Shown piece after piece: positions 11,181 to 23,683 of a stretch of DNA of 64,000 nt. The DNA comes from Asterella californica (taxonomy: Eukaryota; Streptophyta; Marchantiopsida; Marchantiales; Aytoniaceae), in contig JAYKYS010000012.1 in the NCBI GenBank assembly GCA_036924285.1, positions 8,060,001 to 8,124,000 of the forward strand, in the 5' to 3' direction. Below the pieces are notes generated by a model. That model searched no databases and had not been told where the DNA came from. It saw only the letters and a list, made by a program, of their open reading frames with translations. Position 1 is the first letter of the stretch, and the number at the start of each line of letters is the position of its first letter. Made by a program: the position numbers and the translations under genes.

Positions 11181-11470
11181 TGTTGACATGCGTAGTAGTA
11201 CAAGCTCATGAAGTCTTGTAAGACTTTGAGCACAAGTCCTGTAAGACTTTGGACACAACTATGTTACGGAGACCCAACCCCAAAAGTCTTTTGACTCTCT
11301 CTATATACTGAGAAGGGGCTATGCCTTCAAGTTAGTCTCTTTCATGATACTATGTTCCTTCTTTTTTTCCTCTTGTGAAGGCTGTGAGAGCCTCCTTCCT
11401 TGTTAGAAGGTTTTCCTCCCCTCTTGGAGTGGTGCTATGAATTGGGTTCTTGCTGCCATACATCGTAACA
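11181..11470 (+). repeat. Copia 3' LTR
   Basis: This is the second 290-bp LTR with the same ends as the 5' copy. It differs at about 22 positions, mostly transitions, and is followed by CTTAT, the probable target duplication. Confidence 0.96.
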
Positions 11471-14400
11471 CTTATGGTGTTTCTTTCTTCACCTTGTGAT
11501 ATCAACTGATGTTGAAGCTCGGGATGTACGGTACGTGGGCCAATTTTGGCTGGCGCTCACTTATCATGAGATCGCTCGAGGGTGAACCGAAAATAAGACG
11601 TAGTAAAGAAGAGCGCAAACGCACCTATCAATGCATGTGCAGTTACAAATGACGACCATCACCGGTACCTGTCGACGGTTCGGAGTATTCGCAGGCAAAT
11701 GATGATCAGTGTAGGTGCAGACCGTGATGACTACCGTAGTACTCGTCTGTGAGTTCGTTCTCTAATGAGCTCTTCCCTTGCGTTCGTTCCTAATGAGCTG
11801 ATGGGTTCAAAGGCCGAGCCTGCAAGCATGAGCAAGACTGCCAGACGTCATCGATCTGGATCTAGCTCTAAGTCTGTAGCTGTGGCTACAGCTGTAAGTT
11901 GAAGAAGATGCCATGCAACCCTCCGTATCGATATCGTCAAGAATATGTATGTTCACATACATGACATATACGTTGACATATACTCTTGAGACGTGTAGTG
12001 TATGCCAATTTACACTCTAGCACGTAGTACTTCTAGGTACATGTCACTTCCCTGAGATCATCGGCAATATCTTTTTCTCCAACTCATACCTGCAGTTCTT
12101 TGCTTCTGATCAATGAAAAGCTTTGCGTCACCACTCCACTGTCCAAGAACATGATCTTCTCCGAGCGATCCCTGTCTTGATAGGTTCACGGTTGCGAGGA
12201 GACAACGCTGCCCATACCTCCTCCAGAATACCCTGGTCCGTGAGATCAGTTCCACGTGAAGAAGTCGAGGCCCAACTCCTTGATGAAAGGTTTGACCTCG
12301 GCTGACACCAACCTCGAGGATGCATCGACATGTTCGAGCTTCTATTACACTAAACCACACACACTTGTTGTGAGCCTAAGGCTCAGTCCTAGCAAGGTCC
12401 TCACAGTCCAGCTTCCACTCTCAAGTAAATTCGATAATCTAGAGTAGGACTCAAGACTTGGTGGAGGTTGAATTGGTAGGGATGTCGTAGATTCATCGAA
12501 AACTCAGTGAAACCAAACTGCACTGAAAATTCCAGAAACTGCAATGACTAATGTTTTGAAACTATAGGTGCAGAGACGTTCTTAAGCGTCAGATTGTCCA
12601 AGGCAAGAAGCAAAAAGAACTACTTTCTGTTTCTTGCCTCCATGTGCAACATGTCTATGTATATATATGGCGAGACGAGTTACCATATTGTCTATGGAAA
12701 CCCCAGGAAGGACAAAAGATGTGGCGTGGTAGTTGAAAATCTATGCCATCACACCAAGAGTACGATACTGATATAAACTTACACTGCGCAAATTGGTATG
12801 CACCTTATATGATGTGAAATCATGTTATCCAAGGATCATTTTAAGAAACTAGGGTTCATAACAAAACCCGTTTCATTCTTCCTCCTTTCATCATACTCCA
12901 CAGAGAAACTGTACACAGAGAACAAGCTCAAGTATGCAAGCAATGATGAGCATTGGGTATATTTACTTGGGCGACCGTCTACCATCTGGCAAGCAAGAGA
13001 CTGAGATCTAGAAGTACACAGAATGCACTACCGCGGATAACTAGAATTTTGACGAAGTCGATCTATAACTCCAGCAACAGCAGTAGGTCCATAAGGACAT
13101 CCATGGTAACAGTTAAAGCACGTACTTCTCGATAGGCCCGAGAAGCTCCTGCTTAAGATAACAACAGAACACAAAGCATCCCTTTCTATAACGACGTTCA
13201 TTCTTAAAATGTCGAAATGTCAACAAAAGCTTCTGTGTTAGATACTACAGGAGAGATGACAGTCACTTAATAGTACATTTAAAGTCCAAACAATAACAGG
13301 AAAGAATGAAAAGAGAAAACTGAACGTATTAGACTCACTCGCCATTCAGACCCTTCTGTGAAAATCCAACGCATTCTATGCTCAGTCCTCGTTGAGACTC
13401 TCAGGCTATTCTTTCCATTCGTACCAGTAACACGGTGAGCACTTACTTCATTGTTTGTGTCAATCTCGATCTATCTCGATCCGGACACTCTCCTGTTGAG
13501 TTTGGACTCTTCTGCAAATCTTAAAAAATGTCTTCACACATACATATAACAATACCTACGATGACGTTTTTTTATGAGGTGCGTAGCAAATTTTTGACTT
13601 AGACAGTATGCTCTGTTACGAGGGGTTCGATTTGCATAAGGTATGACCATGCAGCCATCACTCTCAATCAAGCCGGCCGGCACCAAACTAATGTTTGGGT
13701 TGTCTCAGAGTCTGTTTCTTTTGTCTCTCGGGTTCACCCAACAAACTAGAATCTCCCCAGAAACCCTAAAATTCAGAATCGGATTGGATCAGTACTTGCT
13801 TTTATAAAATTTACTTATTTTTTAAAAATATATTAGATAAAATACTAAATATTTAATTCAATGTAGCAAATATAACTTTAGAATAAACATCTAAACTCTT
13901 GAGGGTCTCATGTTTAGGGTTAGGGACGCTGTTCTACATTGTTTGGCTGGATCAGTGAGAATTCCAATACGAGTTTTCTGTAAAAAAAAATATTCAGTAG
14001 TCTACATACTTTGAGTATTGCTGTGTGCTTGTCCCCTTGTTAGAAAGATGCCTCTCTTGTCTCAGAGTACTAGAATCTATTCTACCTTCCAATAAAATTT
14101 AGATTCTTAAATTTCTCTAAATCTTCAATCTTCAATCTGCTCTCGAGACATTACTGCATATTATGTCTGTAATTTATCATTCAATTTTATTGTAAGGTTT
14201 TGTACTCATATACCAAGTGTGATAAAAACAGAAAAATAAAATGAATGAAAAAACAAAACAACATAAACATTTACAATTACATTTTCAATTTGACTAAAAT
14301 CTAAAATTTTTAAAATTTAGATTACTAAATTTATATCTCTAAATAAAACTGTTGTTTGTGAACATGCAGTACTATGCTTGCTACAGAAAAGAAGAAAAAT

Positions 14401-14510
14401 CAAATCATGTTCTCATGTTGCCATAGATACTCTCCTTGATGAATCCTTAAATTTCAATTCTAAAATCTTTTAATTATAGAAAAATTTAAATACACAAAAT
14501 TACATAAAAT
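11471..14510. other. No gene seen; AT-rich patch at about 13,790-14,510
   Basis: I find no supportable gene. Short frames at 12,058-12,447 overlap on both strands without motifs. From about 13,790 to 14,510 composition shifts abruptly to AT-rich with many A and T runs, unlike the more GC-rich flanks. That patch may be a decayed MITE or organelle-derived DNA, but no ends or genes identify it. Confidence 0.4.
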
Positions 14511-14511
14511 A

Positions 14512-15878
14512 CCGTAAGCAGCAATTCAGTAGGGTCTGTCTCCGCGGCAGATGAGCCAAGTGGAGGTGCAAATACGTGCGCTTGGTTAATATGACGTGCC
14601 ACGTCGAATGATGAGCTCAGACTGAAACAACGCAGTTGAAAATATGCACATGCCGCCATCGGAAAAGCTTCCTCGTACATCCACTTTTAGTAACTGGCAG
14701 TCCTCTAGGGATAATTTGATAAACGGTCTTGCTTTAGATACTTCTTCTCAATTGCTGAAATGTGCAGAAGAGATGGTGCACGTCACAACAATGAAGCACT
14801 TGGACCGCATGGGAATATACATAACTAAACATTGCGGCCGGCAGATACTTAACGTCATACAGTAGAGAAAAGTAGACAGCAAAATTGCGCAAAATTGACA
14901 GGCCACATCTGCTGACGAATAACAAACATACGATCGGAAGCCATCGGATGAGTAGCAAAACCCCAAACATTCGCACCACCCGACGGCCTCCGAGAAGGTG
15001 GACATAAGGGAATGTGGATCACTGACAATGACTGGATAGATGAAAATAAAACCCGTGGTTAACAGTCCATAGACAAAGACATACCTGAATTAAATGGTGG
15101 AAGGTCTCCCAGCTAAAAGCCACAAAGAAGGCTGCGGCTGCAAACATAAATTGACACCAGAAAAATGTAATGACCTCGCCTTCTGGTACGTCTCTGGTAG
15201 AGGCTGTACCATCACCGGGAATGACCTTGGTAAAAGTCTCTCCAAGGGGCAACATAATCAGAGAGACCTGAAGGCTGGTCTCCAAGGCTTTTGGTACTCT
15301 CATCTTGAAAGCAAAGAAAAGCAGGCGCTGCGTCATGCAAAAACAAGTTCAGACGAACCGCATCAACGAGAGATAACATATGGAGTGCTGACAACGTGCA
15401 GAATTCAGTGGCTGCCTCCAAGGACATGTTGAAAAACGTTATACTGCGCAGACTCCCCTTTGTAGGTTTCTTCCTCTTGCTCTAAACAGTTAATGCAAAA
15501 GTGTGACAAGAGAAGGCGAGGAAGATTGCGCCCGTACCTGGATGATCGGGAAACGCAGAGTGACATAAGCGTGATAGAACTGCAAACCCGCGTACAACAG
15601 ACCTAAAGCAGCACCACGAGTCCCAGTGTCCAGGCGACTCGACCTTCTAGTAGGTGCATGAGTCGAAGATATCATGGAAGAGAAAGCCACTATTCCCGAG
15701 ATGACACATAGAATGGTAAACGAAGAATACTGCAAAATTCTTCTAATCTTTTGCCGTAATTCGGCAATCTCACTTATGAGATGATCTCCACGCGAGCGAC
15801 CTACGCCAGCTCTCCACGCTAACCTCATCAGTTTCCCGACTAATTCGATGAGAGAAACAGAGTCCGCTTCTTCTGGTT
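14512..15878 (-). pseudogene. NDC1: NDC1-like nucleoporin fragment
   Basis: Three exon-like pieces lie on the minus strand. Exon i (15538-15878) starts right after a TTTGTTTCAG acceptor and contains hydrophobic segments, ending at TLRFPIIQ before a GTACGG donor. Exon ii (15085-15327, 81 codons) runs RLLFFAFKMRVPKALETSLQ to SWETFHHLIQ before GTATGT. Exon iii, about 14512-14620, has QAHVFAPPLGSSAAETDPTELLL. As I remember plant members of the Ndc1-Nup family, they carry FPIIQ-RP-FFSFKMG, SWE..HHL.Q and VFAPP.GSAAAETNPSE in this order, so the match is good. NDC1 is a membrane nucleoporin that anchors the nuclear pore. Earlier and later exons are missing, and the acceptor for exon iii does not keep phase cleanly. 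It abuts the ZIFL fragment head to head. Confidence 0.6.
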
Positions 15879-15953
15879 CTGAAACAAAAGTTTGTCCTAT
15901 CCAAAAGAGGAACCCAGACGCCTGGAAGACGTTTGTTCAGAATTATATTTCAG

Positions 15954-18900
15954 ATGATTTTCGGTGCAACGAATAGTTTCTGGGTAGCATTGACGGCCCG
16001 TTTTATGCTTGGAGCGTTCAACGGTATGCTCGGTCCTTTGAAGGTGAACACCAGTCAAGTTTTTTAATCTGCAAAAGATACCAGTGGCTTCTTGTCTAGT
16101 TACTCATAGTATATGCTCTTTCGTGCGTTCAGTTTGTGAAACTCGAGGACTTCTTGAATTTTGGTTTCGTGGGACTGTTGGTGCAGGCTTATGCATCAGA
16201 AGTTTGTAATGAAGAAAATCAAGCATGGGGTTTGTCCGTTGTAAGTTTGGTTTAGCAACTATATCTTCGTTCGTCCGTTTCATTATCTTAGCGGTTTGGA
16301 TATCGTCACCAGCTGTTGTAGATAGACTCTTCCTCTTCCAGACCTGGGTGATACAGATTGCGGTGATTCAGTTGTACCCAGTGTTGTGTAAATGGTATCA
16401 ATAAGTGTTACGTACGTTCCTTCTCTAGGAGCTAGTGCTCCAACCCTTAATCTGAAGCACGACTTAAGCCTCGAACGCCGCTAATTCTTCTATCCCCTTT
16501 TGCGCTTACATTTCCTGCCAAGAGTGGAAATAATATGGCTCCGGATTATCGGTGTTCCCAGTTTGGTTGCATTCTATGTTCTCTCTCTCGTTGCTCTTAC
16601 GTCCGGTTTGAAGCAGAAGTCTCTACACCTTGTTGATATGTTGATAAGCTGTAGTTTGATTTCTTTTATTTGATTATCAACAGGTGAGCACCAGCTGGAG
16701 CATTGGTTTGATCATCGGTCCAGCTATAGGAGGGTTTCTGGCTCGTGTATGTCATCATTATTCTTCATTCCAGGGTTCTCGTCTTGTGCTAGGATTGTGG
16801 ATATGTGTTGAGAGGCACGTCGTTGTCGAAAGTACACTCTAGCAGTGAACTGTAAACGCATATTTTACGTCCTTACGATTGATGTAAAGTTTCACGTGGT
16901 AGTAGATGCTATCACACTCAGAGTCGCTTCACATTGCCAAAGCTAATTCTTCATGGTCTTCCGCTGCAGCCTGCGACAAATTTCCCCAGTGTCTTTTCTC
17001 AGGACGGATTCTTTGGTCGGTAAGTTGTACGCCCATTGTAGCTGTGTCGGTTGTGTCTTGCTATTTCTCGTGTACGAATATATGTTGGTTGTATGTGGTC
17101 AGATGATGCTTCCTGTTCTTGTCAGCAACGTTATCAGTGGATTATAGGGTTCAGGTATCTATGTTCACTCGATCACTATGTTGAAACAGCTAATGGCTCT
17201 AGTTTCCTCCAAGCTGATGCTTTTTGGCTCTTTCTCCACCTGAAATGGTCTCGGACATGGCTCGTAGGGGATATTTGTTCTGATTTGGTATATTGGTTGA
17301 TGGGTCTTCTTGTGACAGGTATCCATATGTGTTACCATTCACTCGCCAAGCGGCTTTTGCCGTAGATGGGTTGGTTGTTGTCTACTTTATGCCAGTACGT
17401 TTCTGAGAACTTGCCCGCAATCACATATCGGATTACTTGCAACGTTATTTTCCACTTGCCTTGTGCGTCGGGATAGGATAGAGAGATCCTATCCCGACGA
17501 GGAGGTGTACAGTTTCTGATCCCTCCTTCGACTCAAGTTGATCTCGGTTTAGTCGGATCAAGTTGGAAACTGAAGCAATAGTAGAAGTTCTTTCCCGCCC
17601 ACAACTTACAGGAAAAAGTGGGACATTGCAGGAAACCATTCACAAACACGACAACTAACACTAGCAGACGATGAGCTAACGCTCACAGAGAAGGAAAAGC
17701 CCAAGGAGCCGTTGTGGAAAAACAGGGCCTTAATGTCTTCTATTGGCGTGTACTGCATATGGTGTTTTATGGAGATAGCTTTCTCAGAGGTATGCATTCA
17801 TGCACAGGTTCTTTTGCACTGGCATGCGTACACAGGCTATGTCATCCGTGATTCCAAGGTGTCGTGAAGCAATAAGTTGAGGACTGGACTTTAGGATTGT
17901 GTCCGTCCACTGTCATCAGGCGCTGACTCTTTTTCCTGGACAGGTCTTCTCGATGTGGTGTGTAAGTCCTACGGAAGTCGATGGGTTAGGCCTACCAACG
18001 TCAGATGTTGGCATGGTCCTTGCTGTTTCAGGTATGAGGGGATAGGCAGTGGTAGAGTTATGATTAAGTGTGAACAAAACAACGCCAGAGTGAGGAACAG
18101 TGCTAGCCAGAGAAGTTTCTCGTCGTACAGAACTTGCGTTCATCACGTTCAGTTGGCGTGCGTCGTGAGAAATGATGAGGGGTTAATACTTCAGCACGCT
18201 ACTCAACAGCTTGTATCCTCGCTCTTTGATTTCTCAGGTGCTTCAGTATTCATCTTCAATATAACTTTGTTTCCTGTGATGGCGAACTATCTGGGGCCTA
18301 TATTGATCACGAGGTCTGCAGCGGTAAGGATGCGAGCAAACTCTCACGTATATTTTGCAGTCGCTTCCGAGTCGCTATCTCACACTTAGGATAGAAAAGG
18401 AGAATACTTGAGTAAAGCGCAGTAGTTTTAAAACTGAGGTTGTATGCTTTGTCTGTCCAGATCATATGCTCTCCTCTAATTATATTATTCCCCTTCGTCT
18501 CGTCGCTTCACGGAACATTTCAGTGGGTGGTCCTCAATGGGCTAGCACTGACCAGAAATATTTTGTCCGTAAGTAGCCACTACATCTCCACGAAATAGTA
18601 TCATCTGATTTTAAGCCGTGGGGAAATGTTTCAGATGAAGCAAGTCACGTAAACATTAGCTTCAACTTCTAGTTACTGCTACCGTTGGAGTGTAATTGTC
18701 TTAGTCAGCGCAAGCACGTCTCTCCATGTGATATATAGCGTTCGTGTGAGTTCTTCGGAGGATCAGTCGTCTGAATTCCAGTTATGGAACCCGTTCCACA
18801 CATAACGACAGAAGTTCATCCTATTTCAGTTTCTCGGTCATTCCTGATGGTTTCAGTAGAGCACCATTGCTTAATCGCGAAATATTGCCATCGATTCATG

Positions 18901-19509
18901 CGCAGACGGTCGTTGTTACAGGAACATTCCTATTGACGAACACTTCTGTGGTATTGTCCAGATTCTTTAAACTATGTAGGCTTCAGGGCTGCAGTGCTTT
19001 GTGTGTATATGATGCTTTTCCCGAGATTTATGTGTTGGCTTTCTCAGCTAATGTGTTTGTCAAATGTGGGTGCTTCCTAACCTTCACGAATCGTCCTTGA
19101 CAGGCAACGAATCAGAGGGGAGCTGCAAACGGATTATCTTTAAGCTTTGTCTCTTTATTCAGGACCATTGGACCTGCCGGTGCTGGAGCTCTGTAAAGTT
19201 ACCAACCACCTTGTTCTCCTTTATAGTCTACATGATTCGTAGGACGTAACACCACAGAAAGTTGTCGAGCTCTGTAAAGATGTACCCTGTAGACAGTCCG
19301 TCCCCTGAGCTTCTGCTACTTCACGCGACAGAGCACGTGTAGTTCACAAGGGGGTGATACTTACAAGAGGTGAAAATGCAGGAAGTCACCTGGTGTTCTC
19401 GGTCCTGGAGCTATGCGTGATTTTGGCTATCGTCGCTACGTTGCCCCCTCTATTACCAGAGTCCGTAAACAGGTCTTACAATGTCACCCACCCGCAAGAA
19501 AAGAAGTAA
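15954..19509 (+). pseudogene. ZIFL-type MFS transporter, 5'-truncated, one frameshift
   Basis: Exons were traced by protein similarity and splice signals: 15954-16043 (FMLGAFNGMLGPLK), about 16187-16240 (YASEVCNEENQAWGLSV), 16684-16746 (SWSIGLIIGPAIGGFLAR), 16970-17021 (NFPSVFSQDGFFGR), 17322-17394 (YPYVLPF), 17630-17790, 17944-18032 (GLGLPTSDVGMVLAVS), 18239-18324 (LGPILITRSAA), about 18462-18571, 18904-18948, 19105-19193 (QRGAANG and RTIGPAGAGAL), and 19381-19509 with stop TAA. The order matches plant ZINC INDUCED FACILITATOR-LIKE proteins, major-facilitator carriers moving zinc-chelator complexes or auxin and potassium at vacuole or plasma membrane. Intron phases agree at most junctions. 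Exons for the first helices are absent. In the 17630 exon the opening ETIHKHDN runs into TAA while the downstream LADDELTLTEKEK lies one base out of frame. I read it as a truncated pseudogene; a start elsewhere is possible. Confidence 0.75.
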
Positions 19510-20307
19510 CGCCGGGATGAAGGCAGGTTAGTGTAGAATACTAGGCAGCCTGGCCCGTGAGTAACTCAGTCTATCGACCTCGTAAGTGCAGGTTCGTTGT
19601 TGTTAATTTATACAATTAAACTTTCACGTAGCTAGACAAATCCAAGCCATCAGCGGGTATGAGTATACTCTAGGTGAATAATTTAGTGCAGACGGGGAAC
19701 AGCGGTCAGCCTATTGTTCTCCATTGAGTCGCAAGCTTTCGTAGCATACATTTTGTACTCCTGGAGGAGCAGCGTGGAGAAAAAGCCCAAGATTTGAACA
19801 GATGGTTGTTCACTGCATTGCTAGCCTAGAGCTGAAGAACCGGTACCACGAGAGAATGTGTAAAGAAAGCATCCTATATCCATTTGGTCGCTTTTGGTCT
19901 TATGGTTGTCACACGAGCGGTCGTGTCTCATCGTTTTCCTTTCCTTGTGTTGTGGGTAACAGTATTGAAGATTTGACCTAGCTCCGGTCTGGACGACGGT
20001 ATGTTGAGAAGGTTTAGAGGGAGGTGTAACGGAAATCCGATTGCAGGTGTAGTGCAATCGGATGTCGTGGAACTATGCGGTAACATAGAACATGTCTACG
20101 GACGCAAACGACCGTTCAGAAATTCCCTCAACGTCGACAAAACATATCTCTCCGAAGAAGATACTTACTCAAGGAGAGTGCATGTGTGCGGCAAAGTGAC
20201 TACCAAAGGAAGCAACTCGTACCTCTGGAAGCTCCAGAAGCATCAGATGAAACTCACATGTTGCGCGGGTCAAATAGGGGTTGATCATGAAAAGCACTCG
20301 ATCACAC
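19510..20307. other. No gene seen
   Basis: This is the interval between the converging ends of the ZIFL fragment (plus) and the dynein chain fragment (minus). Short overlapping frames carry no motif. It would hold their 3' untranslated regions if either were transcribed. Confidence 0.4.
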
Positions 20308-21202
20308 CTAAAGATGGGCATTGATGTTCAGAGCCAAAGCTTCTTTGAATCTCTTTTGCTGCTTCGCATCAGTGTCAACATTTTCAAAACCGTCCTGCAC
20401 AACGTGTTCAAGCCATCAACATACAGACATATGAATATAATTGCAGCTTTAGTTTGAGCTCGGAATATCTTAAACTTCAAGATGACCGTTTCCACTTACC
20501 AATCTTAGAACACTCACGCCTCCGTCACTTCCACCGGTAAGCACCACGGGGACTTCATCTCCAAACATCAGACAAGAGAGTTTAGAGCCCTCCACTTTAT
20601 GGATTACTGTAGGCTTCATGACTGATATTCCCATGTCCCATATCTGCAATGTAAAACACCCTCTGTTATTCATTGACAATGAATACATCATCAGTATTAA
20701 AGAAACCTTAAAGCTGGGTACCTTTAATTCCAAGAAAAGGAAGTCCAGAGACCACCATTAGTTTCAAACAAGGTGTCAAGTATTTGAGTCGCAAAAGCAA
20801 CTTCCCAAGAGTTCCAACTCCTGCAACTATCGTAAGGTCTACACTTTCCGGAGACTGTCAAACCTTCCAAGCCAATTCTTACCTCCAAACGTCCATCTGC
20901 AGAAACGGTACTGAAGACTGTCGAGTTTTTGTTCGACCACTGCACGTCTGAAATAGGCTCATTCGCTGTCTGGATTACCATCAATGCACTTTCCTGTAAA
21001 GACAACTTTGCAAGGTGAGTTTCGTGGTTTCGTGTATGGAGGATACCGTAATAGGACACCTGGTGTAGCTCTAAATAAACAAGCAACGAACGGTTTCAAT
21101 ACAATTTACGAGTGGCATCACCTGCTCTTCACGCCAAAAGCGGACAGTCCAGTCACTGCTACAGCTCAAGAAAAAGTTCGGCACAAATCGGTTCCAGCGT
21201 AC
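20308..21202 (-). pseudogene. DNAI4: Axonemal dynein intermediate chain, C-terminal exons (DNAI4/WDR78 type)
   Basis: Four minus-strand exons join in phase 0 with consensus GT-AG borders: 21122-21202 (27 codons), 20883-20993 (37 codons), 20500-20643 (48 codons) and 20308-20394 (28 codons plus TAG). They read VRWN..F.P, FLSCSSDWTVRFWREE, then ISDVQWSNKNSTVFSTV, ADGRLE-IWDMGISVMKP and a last WD blade (VVLTGGSDGGVSVLRL), then a short helical tail. This matches the last WD40 blades of DNAI4 (WDR78, the IC138 class), which anchors an inner-arm dynein in cilia and flagella. The four exons contain no stop or frameshift. The N-terminal exons are not found upstream to 21,880, so it is either a fragment or has a very long intron. 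Its presence implies a plant with motile sperm. Confidence 0.78.
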
Positions 21203-21920
21203 CTGCCATCAACAAAGTTTTAAACTGAATTTCCAGGAAACAGTAGACTGGGTACTGGACCAGATGATGCTCGGATGTCTACATGATTCTGCTTTGAATT
21301 CCACCTCTAATATGTATATTCGGTCATATAGAAGTTCGAAATAAGACCCATAGGCACAAACAGAGGTAACACGCAAGAAATAAACCCCATGAAGTACATA
21401 TATTCGAGAATGGAAGATTTTATCAAGGAACACTCTCCAGTACATAGGCAACCCGCAAGTAACCCGGCCAAGTAGATAGCAAGTAGCAAATAATAGAGAA
21501 ATCAGCTCTTCAAACCGGCAGCAGATAAAAGGAAGGAGAATAGAGGAAGAACTTTTGCCACAGGGTCACTGATGCATGTAAGTACTGAGCAGGTGTACAC
21601 TAAAGAACCTAACTACCACAAAGATACCTGTGAAGTACCCGTGAGCCGTCTAGTGTTATAATCGTTTCTTTCATGAGTGGCTACCGTACGAGCCCTCAGA
21701 TTTCTGCTTCCGCTTGTGTTTCGATCAACCGCGGCCACACAAACAAGACCTCCAAAAAGATTCGCAACTTCAGTAGTTCTTGAACACCCTGAAGATTTAT
21801 ATTTCGGGAATGGAATCGAATCAACCCATCACCTGTGAGAAAACTCTTTACTCCGGCCCTGATGATCGTCACCGTTCGCCATCCCTAATAGATTGAGGAC
21901 ACTGGAACTTGGTCGTTAAC
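21203..21920. other. No certain gene; one open exon-like stretch at 21,635-21,838 (minus)
   Basis: On the minus strand, 21838-21635 is bounded by TTTCTCACAG and CAG-GTATC, with a 65-codon open frame containing VANLFGGLVCVAAVDRN and ending RRLTGTSQ. The open frame begins just after a TGA, so the acceptor does not fit perfectly. I do not recognise the protein. It could be another exon of the coiled-coil gene upstream or of the dynein chain. Confidence 0.3.
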
Positions 21921-22157
21921 CTGACTGACTGCAACCCGCAACCTCGTCACAGCTGCTTGTCCCCTCTCCACAACCTTTTCTAGCTTTTTCACTTCTTGCG
22001 AAAGCTGGCCAAGATTGAACTGCGATGTGGCCACCAGCCTGTCTGCTGTAGTCAATGTCGCACAAAGCTCCTGAGTGAGACCAGTCCAACGATGCCCTGA
22101 TTGTGTCAAGGCCAAATTCAGTTCATTGTATGTTTCCACAAAAGCAGCTGGCAAGTC
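21921..22157 (-). CDS. Exon of an unrecognised coiled-coil protein
   Basis: A 79-codon exon lies between a TAG acceptor (22158-22160) and a GTTAAC donor next to 21921. It reads DLPAAFVETYNELNLALTQS, then GHRWTGLTQELCATLTTADR, and continues as a heptad-rich helix (LGQLSQEVKKLEKVVERGQA) to RLRVAVSQ. The pattern is a compact helical or coiled-coil domain like those of small complex subunits such as BLOC/BORC-type proteins, but I cannot assign it. An upstream piece near 22190-22290 (PLLRLADMLQDLAEDGSTEL) may be the previous exon; the sequence before it has a stop, and no start codon is evident. The organised splice sites make a real or recently real gene more likely than chance. Confidence 0.4.
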
Positions 22158-23683
22158 CTACTTTACGAGACCTAATCTTGGTTTCTCAGGGAATGACGAG
22201 GTTGGTAACGAGGTTTCCTTGACAAGAAGTTCCGTCGAGCCGTCTTCCGCTAGATCTTGCAGCATATCAGCCAGGCGCAACAGAGGTCCCCCTGCTCCGG
22301 AGCTGCCATGCGGCCATCAGTCGAGTCGAATCGTTGCAATGTTTCCCTTTCCTCTCTCCGTAGCTCCTCAACTCAACTCGATTGTGAGCATCGGGCCTGC
22401 TCGAGTAGAAAAGACACGAACAAGAGTTTTGATTGTACGCACAGGCAGACGGAAAGTTGGCTGTGACGCGACAGTCGAGAAGACGGATCCAGTTCAGCGC
22501 AGATACAATGGATGTTCCACTATGCGAGATTCATCCCCTCCGGACTTTTCTCACACTGACCCCAAAGCCCAAAGCCCAAAACCCTCTTCTTTCTTACTGA
22601 CTCTCTATGGGGACGCGCGACGCGTGAACATGACGCAGTTTTGAAAATGTAATTGCAGAGAAGCTCTACGTGTGTAAACCACAAGCTTGTTGTCTTCCAA
22701 CCTTGCCTGGCCCTTCGTTATTCAATTTTTTCCTGTTCTGAAAAGGTAGTAATGAGTTTATCCAAGAAACGATAGAACAGTTTACCAACCACACTTTACA
22801 GGCTTAACGCTGGTACCCACACCCCATTTTCTTGGTGTCAGTCATAAACGTATTACACTACAAAAGAAATCAGGAAGTTGATTCTATTCTAGAAACTGTA
22901 ATGTAGTTACTGTACTGTAAGAAATTAGAGAAGAGTCACACTTAGCAAGGTGATCCCCCTAGATCTACTGTTGCACGGATCTTCCGTTCTTTGTTTCAAA
23001 AGGTTATCGATGGTACCCCTCCTCCATTTTCTTTGGTCTATACACTTCTGTGGTCCAGAGGAAATTGGGTATTTGACGCTCCTAGCTCTTTACATGCGAA
23101 CCCAGCTCTCCATTCAATAAAGTGCGTGCGCACCTTCCATATGCATACCCCACAATGAACATTTCGAGATAGGGATAACGCACGTGATCTTTAGTTAACT
23201 TTTGAAATTCTATTTACCCTTTTTTCGCAGGAAATGATGGGAGTACACTTAAGTTCTGAACCACCCTAAATGAGTCCTCTCGTTCTAGTGTGTTGGTTCT
23301 AAGTAGACAGGGGTTCCAAGATGCTGTCTGTTCTTGGGGACATCATTGATGTTGTGTTTGTTTACTAGTTCTTGAGATTGTTGCATCACCCCAGAGCAAA
23401 GCTCGTACTCGCTCCACCAAAAGTGGGTCCATCCAATGAAGGCAGATCATGATCAGAGTGGTGAGATATGATTACAACTTACCAGAGTTTAGTCTTAATA
23501 GTCTTGCCTGGTTCTTGTGAATTTGAACAGCTTCAGGATAGCTCGCTCGTGAAGACTGATCAGACCTAAACACACCACCCTTTCGTTGACAAAATTGACA
23601 TGAGAGAACTTAGAGAACCAAGTTGAAGTAAAACTTTCCAAAGTCGGTTTCACCGTATCCGGATTTTTGTCAGCAAGCAGCAA

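Larger units (their letters stand above)
6069..11470 (+). mobile_element. Complete, inactivated Ty1/copia retrotransposon
   Basis: This is a 5,402-bp element bounded by 290-bp direct LTRs that begin TGTTGACA and end CGTAACA. A primer-binding site follows the 5' LTR and a purine-rich tract precedes the 3' LTR. Flanks CTTAC (6064-6068) and CTTAT (11471-11475) are a probable 5-bp target-site duplication with one change. The order gag, protease, integrase, reverse transcriptase, RNase H is diagnostic of copia. The coding region is broken by at least eight stops and several frameshifts, and the protease and integrase catalytic aspartates are substituted. I count about 22 differences between the two LTRs (roughly 92% identity), mostly transitions, so the insertion is not recent. 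It cannot move on its own. Confidence 0.97.

Noticed and set aside
15094..15432. 112-codon plus-strand frame
   Set aside because: It is the shadow of the NDC1-like exons on the minus strand, which have clear splice borders and family motifs.
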